DNA of 64,000 bases. Origin: Berberis thunbergii. Taxonomy: Eukaryota; Streptophyta; Magnoliopsida; Ranunculales; Berberidaceae. A model generated the notes under the pieces. It searched no databases, was not told where the DNA came from, and saw only the letters and a program-made list of their open reading frames with translations. A program made the translations under genes and the position numbers. The DNA is taken from the NCBI GenBank assembly GCA_003290165.1, contig QNQO01000801.1, positions 372,001 through 436,000 on the forward strand, written 5' to 3'. The stretch's first letter is position 1. Each line of letters opens with the position of its first letter. Below are positions 45,594-58,331 of the stretch, piece by piece.

Positions 45594-46236
45594 GATGATG
45601 AAGTTGGGTATGGACGTATAAATACCAATCTAGATAGGACACTGGGTCTTGATATATATGATGGTACTCTTGCATATCAGAGCGAAAGTGACACAAAGTG
45701 TGTCTTTGGGGGTTGCATTGTACAACATTGCATTCCTCATATGCATGACTCGATTATTTTAGGTGGTCCCTTATTTGGTAGTTGATTCATTGGTAGCAGT
45801 TCATCTATGTTCTCAGATATAACAACTATAGTAGAACATGTGGCGATCAACATGCCTTATTTTTTGTCATTGATCATTTTGCCTACTGCTTTGCTTGAGA
45901 CTTAGTGTGTACCATTTTAGTTTTGGATCCATCTAGTCATGACAATCCATCACTTTCCCCTCCTAAATTTGCACCAGTTAGGAGACTCAAAGCGTACCAC
46001 CTAATCGTCCTGATTATGTACATGATTTTGAGGCTCAGAGCCTACCAACTAATCATCAGGATTTTGAACGTGATCACAAGGCTCAGAGAATACCAACAAC
46101 TCCTAGTAGTGCACTTGCCATTACACAAGAACACTCTACTGACTCTACCATTTCACGAAACATGTTCATTCAAGTTCAAGATCTCCTAAAGATCAGCACT
46201 TGCCATAAGTTTTATTTATATTTGACATTTATTTAG
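45594..46236 (+). pseudogene. Unidentified coding-like relic
   Basis: One frame from 45,594 reads DDEVGYGRINTNLDRTLGLD, then CVFGGCIVQHCIPHMHDSII to a TGA at 45,783. A second stretch, 45,982-46,236, is open for 84 codons (PNRPDYVHDFEAQSLPTNH). The composition is protein-like, with Cys/His in the first part. I do not recognise the family. It lies directly right of the Tat LTR and may be the sequence that element inserted into. Confidence 0.3.
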
Positions 46237-47812
46237 TTTTCTATTTTAACTTATACTAAATTATGTACTTCTTCTTTGCCAACAATGGTGTAATATTTTC
46301 AATATTAACCCATCAAAGCTCGAAGGACACACGATGAATATGTTGAGGATGTGGTTGCATTACAAATAAAAACATGTCATTACAAATAGAGCTAGAAGTT
46401 GCCCACACAGAGTCTCAATGTTTGGAAAGAAAATCGATCACTTCTTGCTCATAAGATGAGTCTGTCGAAATGAGCATGAGGCAGCTTGAGGTGTGGACTG
46501 ACCAGACTATGCATGAGTCGTAATTTAGAGTTGGAGCAATGACTTTAGTGATAGAGTCTAAGTTTTCCAGATTGAAGCAAGAATTTGATATAGAGGTCGG
46601 TGGTTGTCACCAAGAGATCGAATGATGTGACATCGCATATCAACATCTTAGAGAATTGTACGTTCGACTTTGTGATAAGGTGGGGTCTGCCAGTCCATCT
46701 TCAGGTTTTCCAAACTCTCCAAATTTGTAGAAGACGATATTCCTATATTCCAATATTTTATGCTGTTTTCTTTTATATAGCACTAGTGTATCAACTGTGT
46801 CGACGACACGACTATACAATTTTCACATAGCGTGTACCCATGCCATCCTTGTCTTTAGGTCGTGCTTTCGGCACTCTCCAAATAAGTCACTAAATTACCA
46901 AATAAGCAAACAAATTATGGATTATCAAATAAGAAGGCTAAAATTTAGGTACTAAGGAATTGCGTTGCCCAAGTTTGGATTTTTTTTTTATTTTTAATTC
47001 TTTTCAATTTTGGTTATGACTATAAAAGTAAAGTTGTTCAAGGGAAAATATGTCATGTTATTACTCTAATGAATATTAGTAGGACCCACCTGCAACTTGC
47101 AACTTGCAACTTGCAACTTGCATTATGAAATGACTTAAAACATGGAAGAATATATTATCTTTTCTTTGAAGTATGACTAAATTGGGATTTCCACTAACAT
47201 CATTTGATAATTGATGAGGATTAATTTCATGAGAAAAGTAAACACTAAGTTGTGAACTCTGCTTTGTTACACCCTTTTTGTATAATTTTTTGCTTTGTTT
47301 AATGGAATCAATGGGACAAGTGAGGGATGGTTTTGATTTAATGGGATGGCGAGGGCAAATTGGAAATTCAAAAGATGATGGATTGACACACTCACCTTTT
47401 GAATTCCCATTACAAAATAGATGTGATATTTTGCTACTTCTTACGATAGTATTTTGTACTTGATTTGATTTTTTTATTCATGGATTGTTGATCTATACAT
47501 GATTTAGTGATTTTGTTGTATTGGGTCACTTATATGGAATTCATATGGTATCTACGAGATGTTACATGTCAATTATTGCATGATTTTTCATGGGTCTATC
47601 ATGACTCATGTGGAAGTTTTCATTTCGTGTTGTGTGCAAATGTTTCGCAGACATTACCTATTGCTTGAGTTTATATGCGAATCAGCCACCCCCATTAAGA
47701 TTATAGTATACCAAGTTTATATCGCCCCCACTATCTTCTACAGACTTTACTAACAAATGATGTTCAAGTATGATACGCATCATTGAATTGGCGATAGACT
47801 CAAACCTGCACA
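46237..47812. other. Intergenic DNA
   Basis: No supported gene. Contains the heptamer array at 47,090-47,122 and short open frames without recognisable domains (for example 47,559-47,753). Confidence 0.4.
47090..47122. repeat. Heptamer microsatellite (CAACTTG)n
   Basis: About four and a half direct copies of caacttg in a row, just before 'cattatgaaatg'. Confidence 0.9.
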
Positions 47813-47820
47813 CTTGATAG

Positions 47821-48449
47821 TAGTGAAGGAGCTAAGATTTTTATTAGGGGGGAGGGGGGAGAGTGATGAATCATAGTTAATTTATGTTAATATAATAATT
47901 AATTATTTTAAGATATTTTTTGTTAAAATTTGAACAATACATTAATAACTATACAAAACATGTATCTTACAAAATGCCCTTTAAACAATAACCCACAGAT
48001 GAACCTCGAGATACAAACATGTATTTTGAGGAAAAATTAATGGGTCGAATTTTTCATATATCTCCAAAAAGTCCTATAAATAAAATACAAAACTAGACCT
48101 CGATATAGAGATTCATCTCGAGAAAATACTTTAAAAAATATTTTTCTTCTTCAAAGTAGACAAAAGAGGTTGGGGTTGCTGGTGGCCATGGGGGGAAAGT
48201 GAAATAAATCAAGAGAGGGAAGGAAAGGAAGATAGGAGGAGAAGGGGCGATTGTCGATCTCACAGTAAACAGATAGAGGGAATAGAAAAGAAGAAATGGA
48301 AGGGTGAGGTTGTCAGCATCACAAAGAGTAAAAGAGGAATGGATGGGGCGGGATGACATTGTCGGCGTCGCAGAGTTGGCAAATCGAAAAAAACCAAAAT
48401 AATTTCAAAAGTTAGTGGGGGCAAGTGCCCCCACATAGATCCGTGCCTA
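47821..48449. mobile_element. hAT-like MITE, CAGGGGCGGA-type, aged
   Basis: Left end 'tagtgaaggagctaagattt', right end in reverse 'taggcacggatctatgtggg': both are decayed forms of CAGGGGCGGAGCTA / CAGGGGCGGATCTA. The usual inner features are present, a G-rich run after the left end ('aggggggaggggggag') and 'gtgggggcaagtgcccccac' at the right. Flanks cttgatag (47,813-47,820) and gttgataa (48,450-48,457) agree at six of eight positions. No coding sequence. Confidence 0.75.
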
Positions 48450-48457
48450 GTTGATAA

Positions 48458-49360
48458 TCTTTAGCATTTAGAGATAAATAGTCATTATGCAATAGCTTGA
48501 GTAAAGTTTAGTAAGGTCTGTTGTCATCCTATAATAATATGCAATAAAATTGAATGTTTTCTAGCAAGGGTCTTATGAAGTACTTTGGTAATTGTTTCAC
48601 TTCCAAACCAAAAATAACTTTTAAGTGTTGATCTCAACTGCCTAAGAGATTAAGTTTTGGTTCTAATGAGAAAATAGCGGTGGTTTAATCATGTCTCTAG
48701 TCACGACAATGTCTGAGGGGTTATGGCTAAGTCACTGCTTATGGCTTGTGTAAAGATTTAATTATTTACAACCACTTGCATGTGTGGTCCATTCAAGCAT
48801 ACTATAGTTGTTAACATACTACAAACCTTTCGTACATGACTTTAGTGGTGTTTGTTGCTAGAACACGTGTAGTCGTTCCACTGCTCTTCACACGTGAAAG
48901 CTAGGATCATATTGTTAAAAATGCGCACAGGGTCCCATGTGCACCTAATACTTTTAGTATGCATAGCTAGTTAATTAGTACTTTAAGTAATCGCGGATGC
49001 CAAAAATGAATCCCCATTATCAAGATTGTAGTCTCGATAAAAACTTCAACAACCATGGTTAGCTACACACATTGTTCAACTCTAATGTTGTTTTGTGGTC
49101 AAATTTATTCCCTACATAAGCTATTCTCGATTTTGTCTATCCTCATCAAAGATATGTTGGTGTGAAATTCATTCAACCCCATGGTAAGATGTCGAGGCAA
49201 ATATATTGTTTGACCTTCCTCGAGAAGCTTCAACAAATATCAATAGACCAGACGCTTGTTGCTTTGAACGACTGTGTTGTTCCTGGATGTAATGGATCTC
49301 GAATAAGATGGGGGTGTACTTGCAGATACTATGGTTTGATTATGTATCTATAGTTGTAGC
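48458..49360. other. Intergenic DNA
   Basis: No supported gene. A plus-strand 63-codon frame (49,162-49,353) has three Cys but no recognised motif. Confidence 0.4.
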
Positions 49361-50136
49361 TGATTGATGCCAAAAATCGACATTAATGTCGTTGCATGAT
49401 TTTTGACATTAATCAAAGAAATATAAGTTGTTTTTTTCTTCCTTCAACCTGCAATACAATTCAACAATGTATAGTGGAAGTAGAGGTTATCGACTACTTC
49501 ACGTGGATTAGAAGACAATATTTGATTTTCAGCTTAAAGAATAAAGAGAATAGCAAAATAATGTATGGTGAAAATAAGTATTAAACTAAAATAGCAAAGA
49601 TAAAACTTACTTCTTCAATGGAATTAAACTGTAGTACATGTACTTTTCTCCCAAGTAAAAATATAAAGCCAAGAACTACAACTAAAAACTCTGTAAAAAA
49701 AACTATCCCTTATGAACTCCATGTATGGGGTTTTATAGGTAAAAAAGATTTGAGTGAACTAAGGAAACATGGTTTGAGTTAAACAGTGAAACATGGTTGA
49801 ATGAAACAAGGAATGGTGTTGGAGTTCAATAAGGAAACATGTCTTGTAGAGATTTCTTTTATGATAAAGTTGGCCTTTTGGATGTCTAAATCTTCATATT
49901 GATTTTCATGGGTCTTGAGATTGAAATTTATTAATCCGGATGAATGCATTCTCATTCCCATTGGGCCTTCTAGTTGATGAATTTAGCCTTATTGTGCCAC
50001 TTTATGCATAATTTGATATTTGTACTTGAATTCCTACAAAATGCACAAAATACACATATGAGATATTTTTATTTGATAATTGGACTTAACAATTGTATAT
50101 TTGATAGTGTAAAATCGATGTTTTGAGTGCTTATCA
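49361..50136 (-). repeat. 3' LTR of the pol-bearing Athila element (776 bp)
   Basis: Starts TGATAAGCACTCAAAAC at 50,136 on the minus strand and ends GGCATCAATCA at 49,361. It contains 'cctataaaacccc' (near 49,731), a TATA box about 370 bases from the LTR end. Inner homology to 60,708-61,347, outer homology to 11,619-11,960. Confidence 0.8.
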
Positions 50137-50152
50137 CACTACCCCCAAACAA
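50137..50152 (-). promoter_or_regulatory. Polypurine tract
   Basis: Minus strand 'gtttgggggtagtg' immediately before the LTR TG. Confidence 0.7.
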
Positions 50153-51719
50153 CCTTTTGCTAGTCCTTTAGCAAAGAACAACGAAAAGAAAGATAAGAAC
50201 ACAAAACACAATATTTTTATTCGTCATAAACTTCTCAAAAAAATCAATGTCACTTTCGCTGGTATGACTTGATTGCATTTACAATATGCAACAACGCCTT
50301 GAACCCCCTAGCATGACACTAAAGGATGAGTTTTAGCCTTTTGAGGGTTATCCAGGATGACACCCACAAACATTTTTTTATATGAAACAAAATTGATGTG
50401 TGACCTATTGTTCTCAGAGAATGTTTTTGTTATTCAACCACATAGAAGTCATGAGACATATGTAACTTCTTACTAAAATGCACATTAAAAATGAGCAACT
50501 TTGGAACAAGGTGTGTGTGTGTGTGAATAACCAACAAATGCAAATTTTCATGTCAAAGTAACGTACATCCTAATCCACCTTTGGAATAGCAGTTTTGACT
50601 TCAAAACTCACCAGTTAATATCTCTGAAATGATCACTCTGAGTTTGGGTAAAGTTTATGGTATGTTTTGAAGTTATGGTATGACTTCAAAACTCACCAGT
50701 TAATATCTCTGAAATGATTCACTTTGAAACGACTAAAGCCATACCATAAACTTCCCTACAAATGGTAGTCTCTGAAATGATCACTCTGAGTTTTGACTGA
50801 GTAGTCTCTTTCAAGTAAATGGACAACGACTAAAGCTCAAATTGGTATTGGATGAAATGTTTAGCAAGATGGTTTTGAGAATGTTCAAATGGACAAGAGA
50901 TGCCTAATTTACCTTCTAAGGTTTGGTAATGGTTATAAGTCTCAAATAGACTATAAGACCTATGTTTCTCTTAACTCGAAAAAAAATGTCATCCTCAGTG
51001 ACCAACCAAAAAGAAGAATAATGAGACTTTACAACAAGTTAATGTCCAATAAAATTTTAAGTCATCATATGACTCGGAGTTGTGTAAAAACACTCTGAAT
51101 AAAATGAAAGGCCTGATAGCTCACAAGGTTAAAGTCTCCACTATTATTCCTCTAGATTCTTAGGAAGTAACTTACTTTTGTATTCCAAACTACATCTATG
51201 GTCATTGAGCAAAAACTTATTTGTTCCTGAATGCTCAAATGCAATATTTACTCTAGCAATAAACTTCCAACATCGCTTTGCCTAAATGTAATTAATCAAG
51301 TAATCCAATCTCACACCATTTTTTATTTTTTTATTTCTTTTAGAAAATGATTTTTAAAAGAGGTATAGATTTTGATAAATCTCCCCACCCCAAAACAAAT
51401 AGAACACTGTCTCCAGTGTTAAACAAATGAAATGAAAAGTGAGAAATAAAATTTAGAACTTATTACCTTAGGTGATTTGTTGAACATTTGTATCGTCTCT
51501 GCAATGAAAAGGGTGAGTTGGTGGGGAGATGTATTATTAAAATACATCACCCCCAAACATGAATTGGTGGTATATATATATTATTTTATGAATGAATGAA
51601 TGCATAAACGGATTGGGTTGTCTCCCAGTAGCGCTAAGTTTAATGTCATTGTCGGACATAATGGGAGTGGTGGATACCACCCCAAACAGGCTTAGTGGAG
51701 TAGAAATTTGTAGGCGTGA
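50153..51719 (-). other. 3' UTR with rearranged integrase-tail fragments
   Basis: Non-coding. At 50,690-50,850 there are shuffled pieces of the integrase-tail region 51,770-51,835, mostly inverted (for example 'ctttcaagtaaatggacaac' on + equals the minus strand near 51,800), and a duplicated 'ctcaccagttaatatctctg' (50,610 and 50,689). A (gt)n run lies at 50,512-50,525. Confidence 0.7.
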
Positions 51720-52892
51720 CTAATCCTCATAGTTAAGATCAATCAACTGAATGGTTTCCACTGACCTTGTGGGAAGTTTATGATATGGCTTTAGTCGTTG
51801 TCCATTTACTTGAAAGAGACTACCATTTGTAGGGTTTTCTACGGTGATTGCACCGTAGTTGTTAACATCAAGTACAATGAATGGACCAGACCAACGAATT
51901 TTTAGCTTACCTGGAAAGAGATGAAGACGAGAATTGTAGAGTAGGACTTTCTGACCAAGATGGAACTATTTTCTCATGATGCTTTTGTCATGTATCCACT
52001 TCACTTTATCTTTGTAGTTCTTAGATAAGTCATAAACATCATACCTCAATTCTTCTAGCTCATCGAGCTGAAGTTTTCATTTTTTACCAGCCATATCGAG
52101 GTCAAAGTTTAGACTATGTGCCCAATAAGCTCTATGTTGGAGTTCGACAGGATGGTGACAAGGTTTACCAAAGACCAATCTATAGGGAGACATCCCTAAA
52201 AGAGTTTTGAATGCAGTTCGGTATGCCCATAAGGCAACCAAAATACGTAAAGACCAATCTTTCTGATTTGGATTGATAGTCTTTTCGAGGATGTTCTTGA
52301 TTTGACGATTCGAGACTTCAACTTGACCACTTGTTTGAGGACGGTAGGAAAGGGTAACTTTATGAGTAACCCCATACTTTTTAACAAGATGCTCAAATAC
52401 GCGATTACAGAAATGCTTACCCCCATCACTAATGATACGCTTGGGGGTGCCAAATCTTCTAAAGATAAACTCCCTTATGAATGAAATAACAATTTCGTGA
52501 TCATTGGTCTTAGTGGTAATGGCCTCTATCCATTTAGAAACGTAATCCACAGTAAGAATGATGTATTGATACCCATGGGAGGATGGAAACGGTTCCATAA
52601 AATCGATGCCCCAAACATCAAAAACTTCAACCACTAGAATAGGATTCGGAGGCATCATGTGTCGACGAGTTATTCGCCCAAGTTGTTGGCATCGGAGACA
52701 GACTTTACAATACTCATGGACATCTTGAAAAAGGGTAGGCCAATAAAAACTTGATTGGAGAACCTTATCCGCGGTTTTCTTAGAACTAAAATGCCCACCG
52801 CAAGCTTGATCATGGCAAAATGAGAGAATGCTCAACTGTTCAACTTCTGGAACACATCTTCGGATAAGTTGGTCAGGGCAGTATTTGTACAA
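51720..52892 (-). pseudogene. Athila integrase
   Basis: Minus strand. Zinc-binding HHCC region ([20 protein letters not shown] ... CKVCLRCQQ), catalytic core with [11 protein letters not shown] (first Asp), [10 protein letters not shown] (second Asp) and [15 protein letters not shown] (Glu), then a C-terminal part beyond a TGA near 52,077 and a TAG near 51,967 (WSGPFIVLDVNNYGAITVEN, QVNGQRLKPYH), ending at TAG 51,720. All DDE residues are present. Integrase joins the element cDNA to host DNA. The stops are in frame without frameshift, so the protein was lost by point mutation. Confidence 0.9.
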
Positions 52893-55320
52893 ATATGTCT
52901 CATCCCAAGATTAATACTTGACCCTGAACAAAAACTTGTCACGGTCTGGCTTAGACCAGTGTGAAGGGAGTTCCTCAGTTGCTAAAAAATTAACAATGTC
53001 GGCATACCAAGGAAGCTCTTGCTCTACCAAGAGAAGTTGTTCATCTAGGAAGTCCTCTTGAATGGCCAAGATACTAGTAGATGACTGTGATGTTAGCCTA
53101 GACAAGTGGCCGGCGACCACATTTTCTGTACCTGACTTATCTCGTATTTCAAGATCAAATTCTTGAAGCAAAAGAACCCATCGAATCAAACGAGGTTTGG
53201 TGTCCGTCTTATTGAAAAGGTATCTAAGGGTTGCATGGTCAGTGTACACAATGACTTTAGCTACAATGAGATAGGAAAAAAATTTATCTAGTGCATAAAC
53301 AATGGCTAACATCTCTTTCTCCGTGGTCGAGTAATTGAGTTGAGCCTCATTCAAAGTTTTGCTAGCATAGTAGATAACATGAGAAAGTTTGTTAACTTTC
53401 TGACCCAAAACTGCACCTACAACATAGTCAGAAGCATCACGCATAATCTCAAAGTGTAGCACCCAATCAGGAGCTCGGATGATAGGAGCTGAGACTAGTT
53501 CAGATTTAAGATGCAGAAACGCAGATATGCACTTGTCGTAAAAAATAAAGGGAACATCCTTAGCTAAGAGACTGTTCAAAGGGCGTGCAATCTTCGAAAA
53601 ATCTTTAATGAAGCGGCGATAAAATCCAGCATGCCCCAAGAAAGATCGCACATCTTTAACAGATTTTGGAATCGGAAGAAATGAAATGACATCAGTCTTA
53701 GCTTTGTCCGCCTCAATGCCTTTTGGAGAGACAACATGCTCAAGAACAATGCCCTGTTTCACCATGAAGTGACACTTTTCCCAATTTAAAACAAGACATT
53801 TTTCTTCACAACGCTCTGAGACAAGTAAGAGGTGATGTAGGCATTGGTCAAAAGATGAGCCGAATACTGAAAAATCATCCATAAATATCTCAAGAAATTT
53901 GTCCACCATATCACTGAATATGCTAGACATGCATTTTTGAAATGTCGCGGGTGCGTTGCATAGCCCAAAAGGCATGTGATGATAAACGTAAGTACCAAAA
54001 GGACAAGTGAATATGGTTTTCTCTTGATCTTCTTATGCAATAGGGATTTGATTGTATCCAGAATATCCATCCAAGAAATAATAGTAAGGATGACCTGCTA
54101 ACCTCTCAAGCATCTGATCAATAAAGGGAAGGGGAAAGTGATTCTTTCGAGTATTAGAGTTCAACTTACGATAATCAATGCATACTCTCCATCCCTTTTT
54201 CATTCTTTGTGGCACAAGTTCCTTGTTCTCATTTTCAACTACTGTAATTCTTGACTTCTTAGGAACCACATGGACTGGGCTAACCCATTGGCTATCAGAG
54301 ATAGCATAGATGATGTTTGCATCCAGGAGTTTCAACACTTCTTCTTTTACAACATCTTTCAAAATGGGATTTAGACGTCGCTGGGGTTCTTTGGATGTTT
54401 TGGTTTCATCTTCCAAATAAATATGATGCTCACAGACACTAGGGTCAACACCCTTGATGTCATGAATATTCCAAGCAATGGCTGACTTGTGAGCTTTAAG
54501 GACCTCCAACAACTTGTCAATGTATTCCTCAGTGAGATCTAAGGCAATAATCACTAGATAACTCTCCGCGGGACCGAGAAATGCATATTTCAATTCATTT
54601 GGTAAAGGCTTGAGTTCTAGTAATTTCTGAGTGTTTGTGGATGAGTCACTATCTTGTGACTGTTCTCTAAAGAAAGAAGATGAATACAACTCTTCCTCAT
54701 ATTGATAACTTGATAATGGCTCGGATTCAGGTATATGCATTATGGGCACATTATCGAACATATTGTTGACCTCTTTAATAGCCTCGTCCATATCCAGGTT
54801 CATACCAAAGTGTGAAAGACAACGAAGTAATACGTCATCTGGTGACGATTGAGCCATAGACTCAAAGGATCGAATAATACACACTTCTTCTTCTTCCTTA
54901 ATCATATCAAGGTCATCTCTCCTTTGAAAGGCCTTAAAAATATTCAATTCAACTGTAAGGTTCCCTAAGGAAACAAACATGCTACCACTTTTACAGTTGA
55001 TCTTAGCCTCCGCAGTTGCTAAGAAGGGTTGTCCTAAGATAACAAGAATTTGATTATTTGAGCTCGGGCTAGTGTCTAAGATGATGAAATCAACTGGATA
55101 ATATAAATCTGCAACTTGAACAATCACATCCAAAACTATTCCTCTAGGGTATCATTTTGACTCATTTGCTAGCTTAAGAACTACCTTTGTTGGTTGCATC
55201 TCCTTTAACCCAAGTTCTAAATATATATGATAAGGTAAGAGATTCACGCTCGCTCCTAAGTCGATCAAGGCACGACTTTCAAAGTCTTTTCCAATGAAAC
55301 ATGGTACAGTAGGGGTTCCT
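52893..55320 (-). pseudogene. Athila protease C-terminal part, RT and RNase H
   Basis: One minus-strand frame. Protease site LIDLGASVNLLPY near 55,260, then a TGA near 55,155 and VDFIILDTSPSS, ILGQPFLAT. An acidic linker leads to RT: VCIDYRKLNSNTRKNHFPLP, YYYFLDGYSGYNQI, a TAA near 54,035, [13 protein letters not shown], then the catalytic [12 protein letters not shown] (F-M-D-D). RNase H follows with [29 protein letters not shown] and [12 protein letters not shown] further TAA at about 52,910 separates it from integrase. Catalytic residues are intact; only nonsense codons break the frame. RT and RNase H copy the element RNA into DNA. Confidence 0.92.
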
Positions 55321-55844
55321 GGATCCCTTTACTTAATTACTCTAGTTTGTTGAATAAGCGATGTGGCATCGCTTACAAGACATGCAGTTTCAAGTACTTC
55401 CGTTTTTCTCTTTTTAGTACACATGTCCTTGAAATTTTTTGCATAGACTGGTACTTGCTGGATAGCAGACAAAAGAGGGATGTTGATGTGTACTCCTTTA
55501 AAATTTTCTAGTATTTCTTGAAATCGCTTATCTTTTTTGTTACCTAAAAGGGCTTTGGGAAAATGTGTCTTAAGTATATACTTTCTTGGCTCTACGGGAA
55601 GCTGAGAGGGTGAGTTTAAACTAGTTTGAGAAGAATCTTTAGCATTCTCAATTGGTTTAGGAATGTTCTCTTTGGAAATCACATCAGTTCTCTTGGGTTG
55701 TTCTATGTCATTATCAATTGCTCGGCTAGAATGAAGGGTTGTGACAACTTTAACTTCTCCCTGTGAATCAAGATTAGTACCAATTTCATTGACATGGGCT
55801 TGGGGAACACCTTTTGGATTAGGGATGGGCTGACTAGGGAATGT
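55321..55844 (-). pseudogene. Gag-protease linker
   Basis: Minus strand 55,682-55,329: KDKRFQEILENFKGVHINIP, LLSAIQQVPVYAKNF, ending VIK and a TAA where relatives have K-Y-x-DPG, so a Tyr codon became a stop. The HINIPLL...AIKQVPxYAK block is shared with 39,260-39,160 in the pol-less element. Confidence 0.75.
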
Positions 55845-57218
55845 TCATTTTTCCCTTCCCACGTTCAATTGTTGTTGAAGCTGGTGGATGGCTTGGGAAT
55901 TAGCAACATTAGTTTTCATTAATTGGTGCATCATATCCTCCAATGATGGTTTTGAAGGTGGTAAAGGAGAAACATATTGATTTTGAGGTACCAAGTCTCG
56001 GAAGTTGCTAAATTGAGGTTGACTATAAGAATTATGAGGGATAGGTACCATAGGAAGGTTCACAGGCTGATTTTGCCGGAATGAAAGAGGTCTTCCATGT
56101 GGTGGATATTTATTTTGTTGCAACTGGTTAGATTGAGATCCATATTGAACCTGTCTGGGATAAGTGCGTGAGTTGTGGGCTTGTCCACTAGGCTTCCTAG
56201 GGTGTTGAAAGCCAGGAGGATTCCCTGAACTTCTGGGTGGTTGTTCATAAAAGTCACCACCATAGTAAAGGTTAGGGTGATGTCGATTTGCAGATGTGAA
56301 TGTTTGACCGAATGTGTTTGATTTACGTTCACTGTTAAATACACACACCTTCTCTGGAGGTTCATTGCCACTTGAAGTTAAAGGGCAATCAGAATCTATA
56401 TGATCTCTTTTGAGGCAAAAGGTACAAGGCTTATAAGTATGTTCTCTGGCTTCAGAAGTATACTTTGTCACAATAGATTTCATTTCCTTAGCAAAGTCCT
56501 TTAGGAATGTTTTGATGTTTGGTTCGGGATCTTCCTTTGGTACAAATAGATGTGATTTTCTAGAAAAACTAGGTTTCAAGTCTCTATGGGCATTGTCGAG
56601 AATCATCAGCAAGTTCACTTAGAAAGGTATAAGCATCAGTACAAGTTTTACGCATGAATTTCCCTTGATGCATGGATTCGATCATATTTCTAGATTCGAC
56701 AATCAATTCATTATGGAAACTCTGCACTAGCACTCGTTTTTCAAAGCCATGATGGGGGCACTTGATGAGTAAATCTTGAAAGCGGTCCCATGCTTTATAA
56801 AAAAGTTTATCATGTGTTTGAGTAAACTCCTCAATTTCTCTTCTAATTTCTAGGTTTTTTTTCTCATGGGGAAGTACTTTGCTAGAAACTTTCTAACTAA
56901 ATCCTCCCATGATTTAATGGAACTGGCAGAGAGGAAATTTAGCCATGAGGTGGCCCAATCATCAAGAGAGAAAGGAAACAAGCGAAGTCTGACATTTTCT
57001 TCATCTATGTTTTGGTTCTTAAAAGTACTACAAACTTCAAGAAACTTTCCAAGATGGGCATATGGGTTTTCTCGATCATACCCATGAAACTTCGACAACA
57101 TATTAATAATAGCCGGTCTAATATCAAATTGAGTTGTAGTGCTAGGGGGCAGCTCAATGCATCCATGCACATTAGCAGCAAAGGGAACATTGTATTCCCA
57201 AATTGGACGTTCTTCCAT
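55845..57218 (-). pseudogene. Athila gag
   Basis: Starts at ATG 57,218 (MEERPIWEYNVPF). Core: FDIRPAIINMLSKFHGYDRE, LRLFPFSLDDWATSWLNFL, VRKFLAKYFP. A one-base loss near 56,863 shifts the frame; the continuation (EEFTQTHDKLFYKAWDRFQD, CPHHGFEKRVLVQSF) runs to about 56,600, then shifts again. The knuckle at 56,430-56,385 reads C-TF-C-LKRD-H-IDSD-C (C-x2-C-x4-H-x4-C). The tail to 55,845 is Pro/Gln/Asn-rich, ending in a short coiled-coil (HQLMKTNVANSQAIHQLQQQ). Gag forms the particle and binds RNA. Confidence 0.88.
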
Positions 57219-57401
57219 TTCAGTGTTGATTCGAGAGTGAGGGGAGGTAGGTGGATATGAGTGTGGTGAAGAAGAAAAAAGTGGATTAGGGTGGCTAAAA
57301 AAAATTTTGGTACGAACCAAACGCTTGTGGGGTCGTTCCCAAACTTTCATAAAAGGGAAAAAATGGATTGGAAAGATGACAGTGACAAAGCACAAGATCA
57401 A

Positions 57402-58085
57402 GTATCCCTAGACGATTGCTAAGAAGACATACACAAGCAATGATCACTTCTGAACCACACAACTGCCAAATGTAAGCAAACAATGTTTTAATGGGATTTT
57501 ATCATTAATCTGTGAGGGACAAGATTGATTGAAACCAGCGGGCGTTACACTTTTATCTATTATTGCCTGATTAGATAGGGTGCTAACAGATGATCCTAAA
57601 AGCTTGTATCCAACAATACAAAGTCCAAAATCAGAAAGTTTGAGTTACGCTTGCAAGAAGCCGGATTATTGCACAAGTACAGGAGATCACGTAGTCTAAT
57701 TAAGAATTGTACCTGTGCTACCGCTCTGTAGACCAATTGATATGAGAACGATGTGTGTCAAATACGTACTTAGGGCGTGTGTTCCTAGCCAAAACTGTTA
57801 GTTACACCATGTCCTTCTGTGATCTACAGCTTACTAATGACTTGGCGTACCGGGTGAGTTACCCATGTGGCAGTGGCCTCTCGGAGTTCATTGAATGATT
57901 AAACCCAACAACACATTTTGCTTTAGTCAACACAAAATTTTGCAGAATAACCCAGGTTTTAGTTGTCCTATGAACATCGTCCTAGTTGGTTCTAATCTTA
58001 GTTGATTTTATTATGTGTCTTGGTTTCACACAGCTGGAGTGATGAGGTGGGTGATGAAATCCCACCAGTTTCAAAAACGGGGCTA
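57402..58085. other. Leader region or inserted DNA of unknown origin
   Basis: No frame and no primer site. Less AT-rich than its surroundings. It would be part of the element's 5' leader if 60,708-61,347 is its LTR. Confidence 0.35.
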
Positions 58086-58331
58086 GGTCTGCCCTATCTG
58101 TTTATGGTAGTTTATTAATGTAAGCAACGACGCAGTTCGTTAAGATGCAGAAACATAAACAAACACCAAGCAATGTCCAATCGATTTTCACTCAGCACCC
58201 AAGCCACTAAAACAATGTGTTTGAAAGAGATACTTACTAACTTGTGAGCTCGGACACAAGGTCTCCACCGTATGAGTAGAGAAAAGTGTTATTTGAGAGC
58301 TACTCCTCCTAGGTTCAAGCAATTGCTCTCT
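58086..58331. repeat. 246 bp direct repeat, copy 1
   Basis: 'ggtctgccctatctgtttat' to 'caagcaattgctctct'. It is repeated at 59,738-59,983 with about six differences and equal length, on the two sides of the LTR-like block. Confidence 0.95.

Noticed and set aside
52302..52484. Plus-strand ORF opposite integrase
   Set aside because: Antisense shadow of the integrase core.
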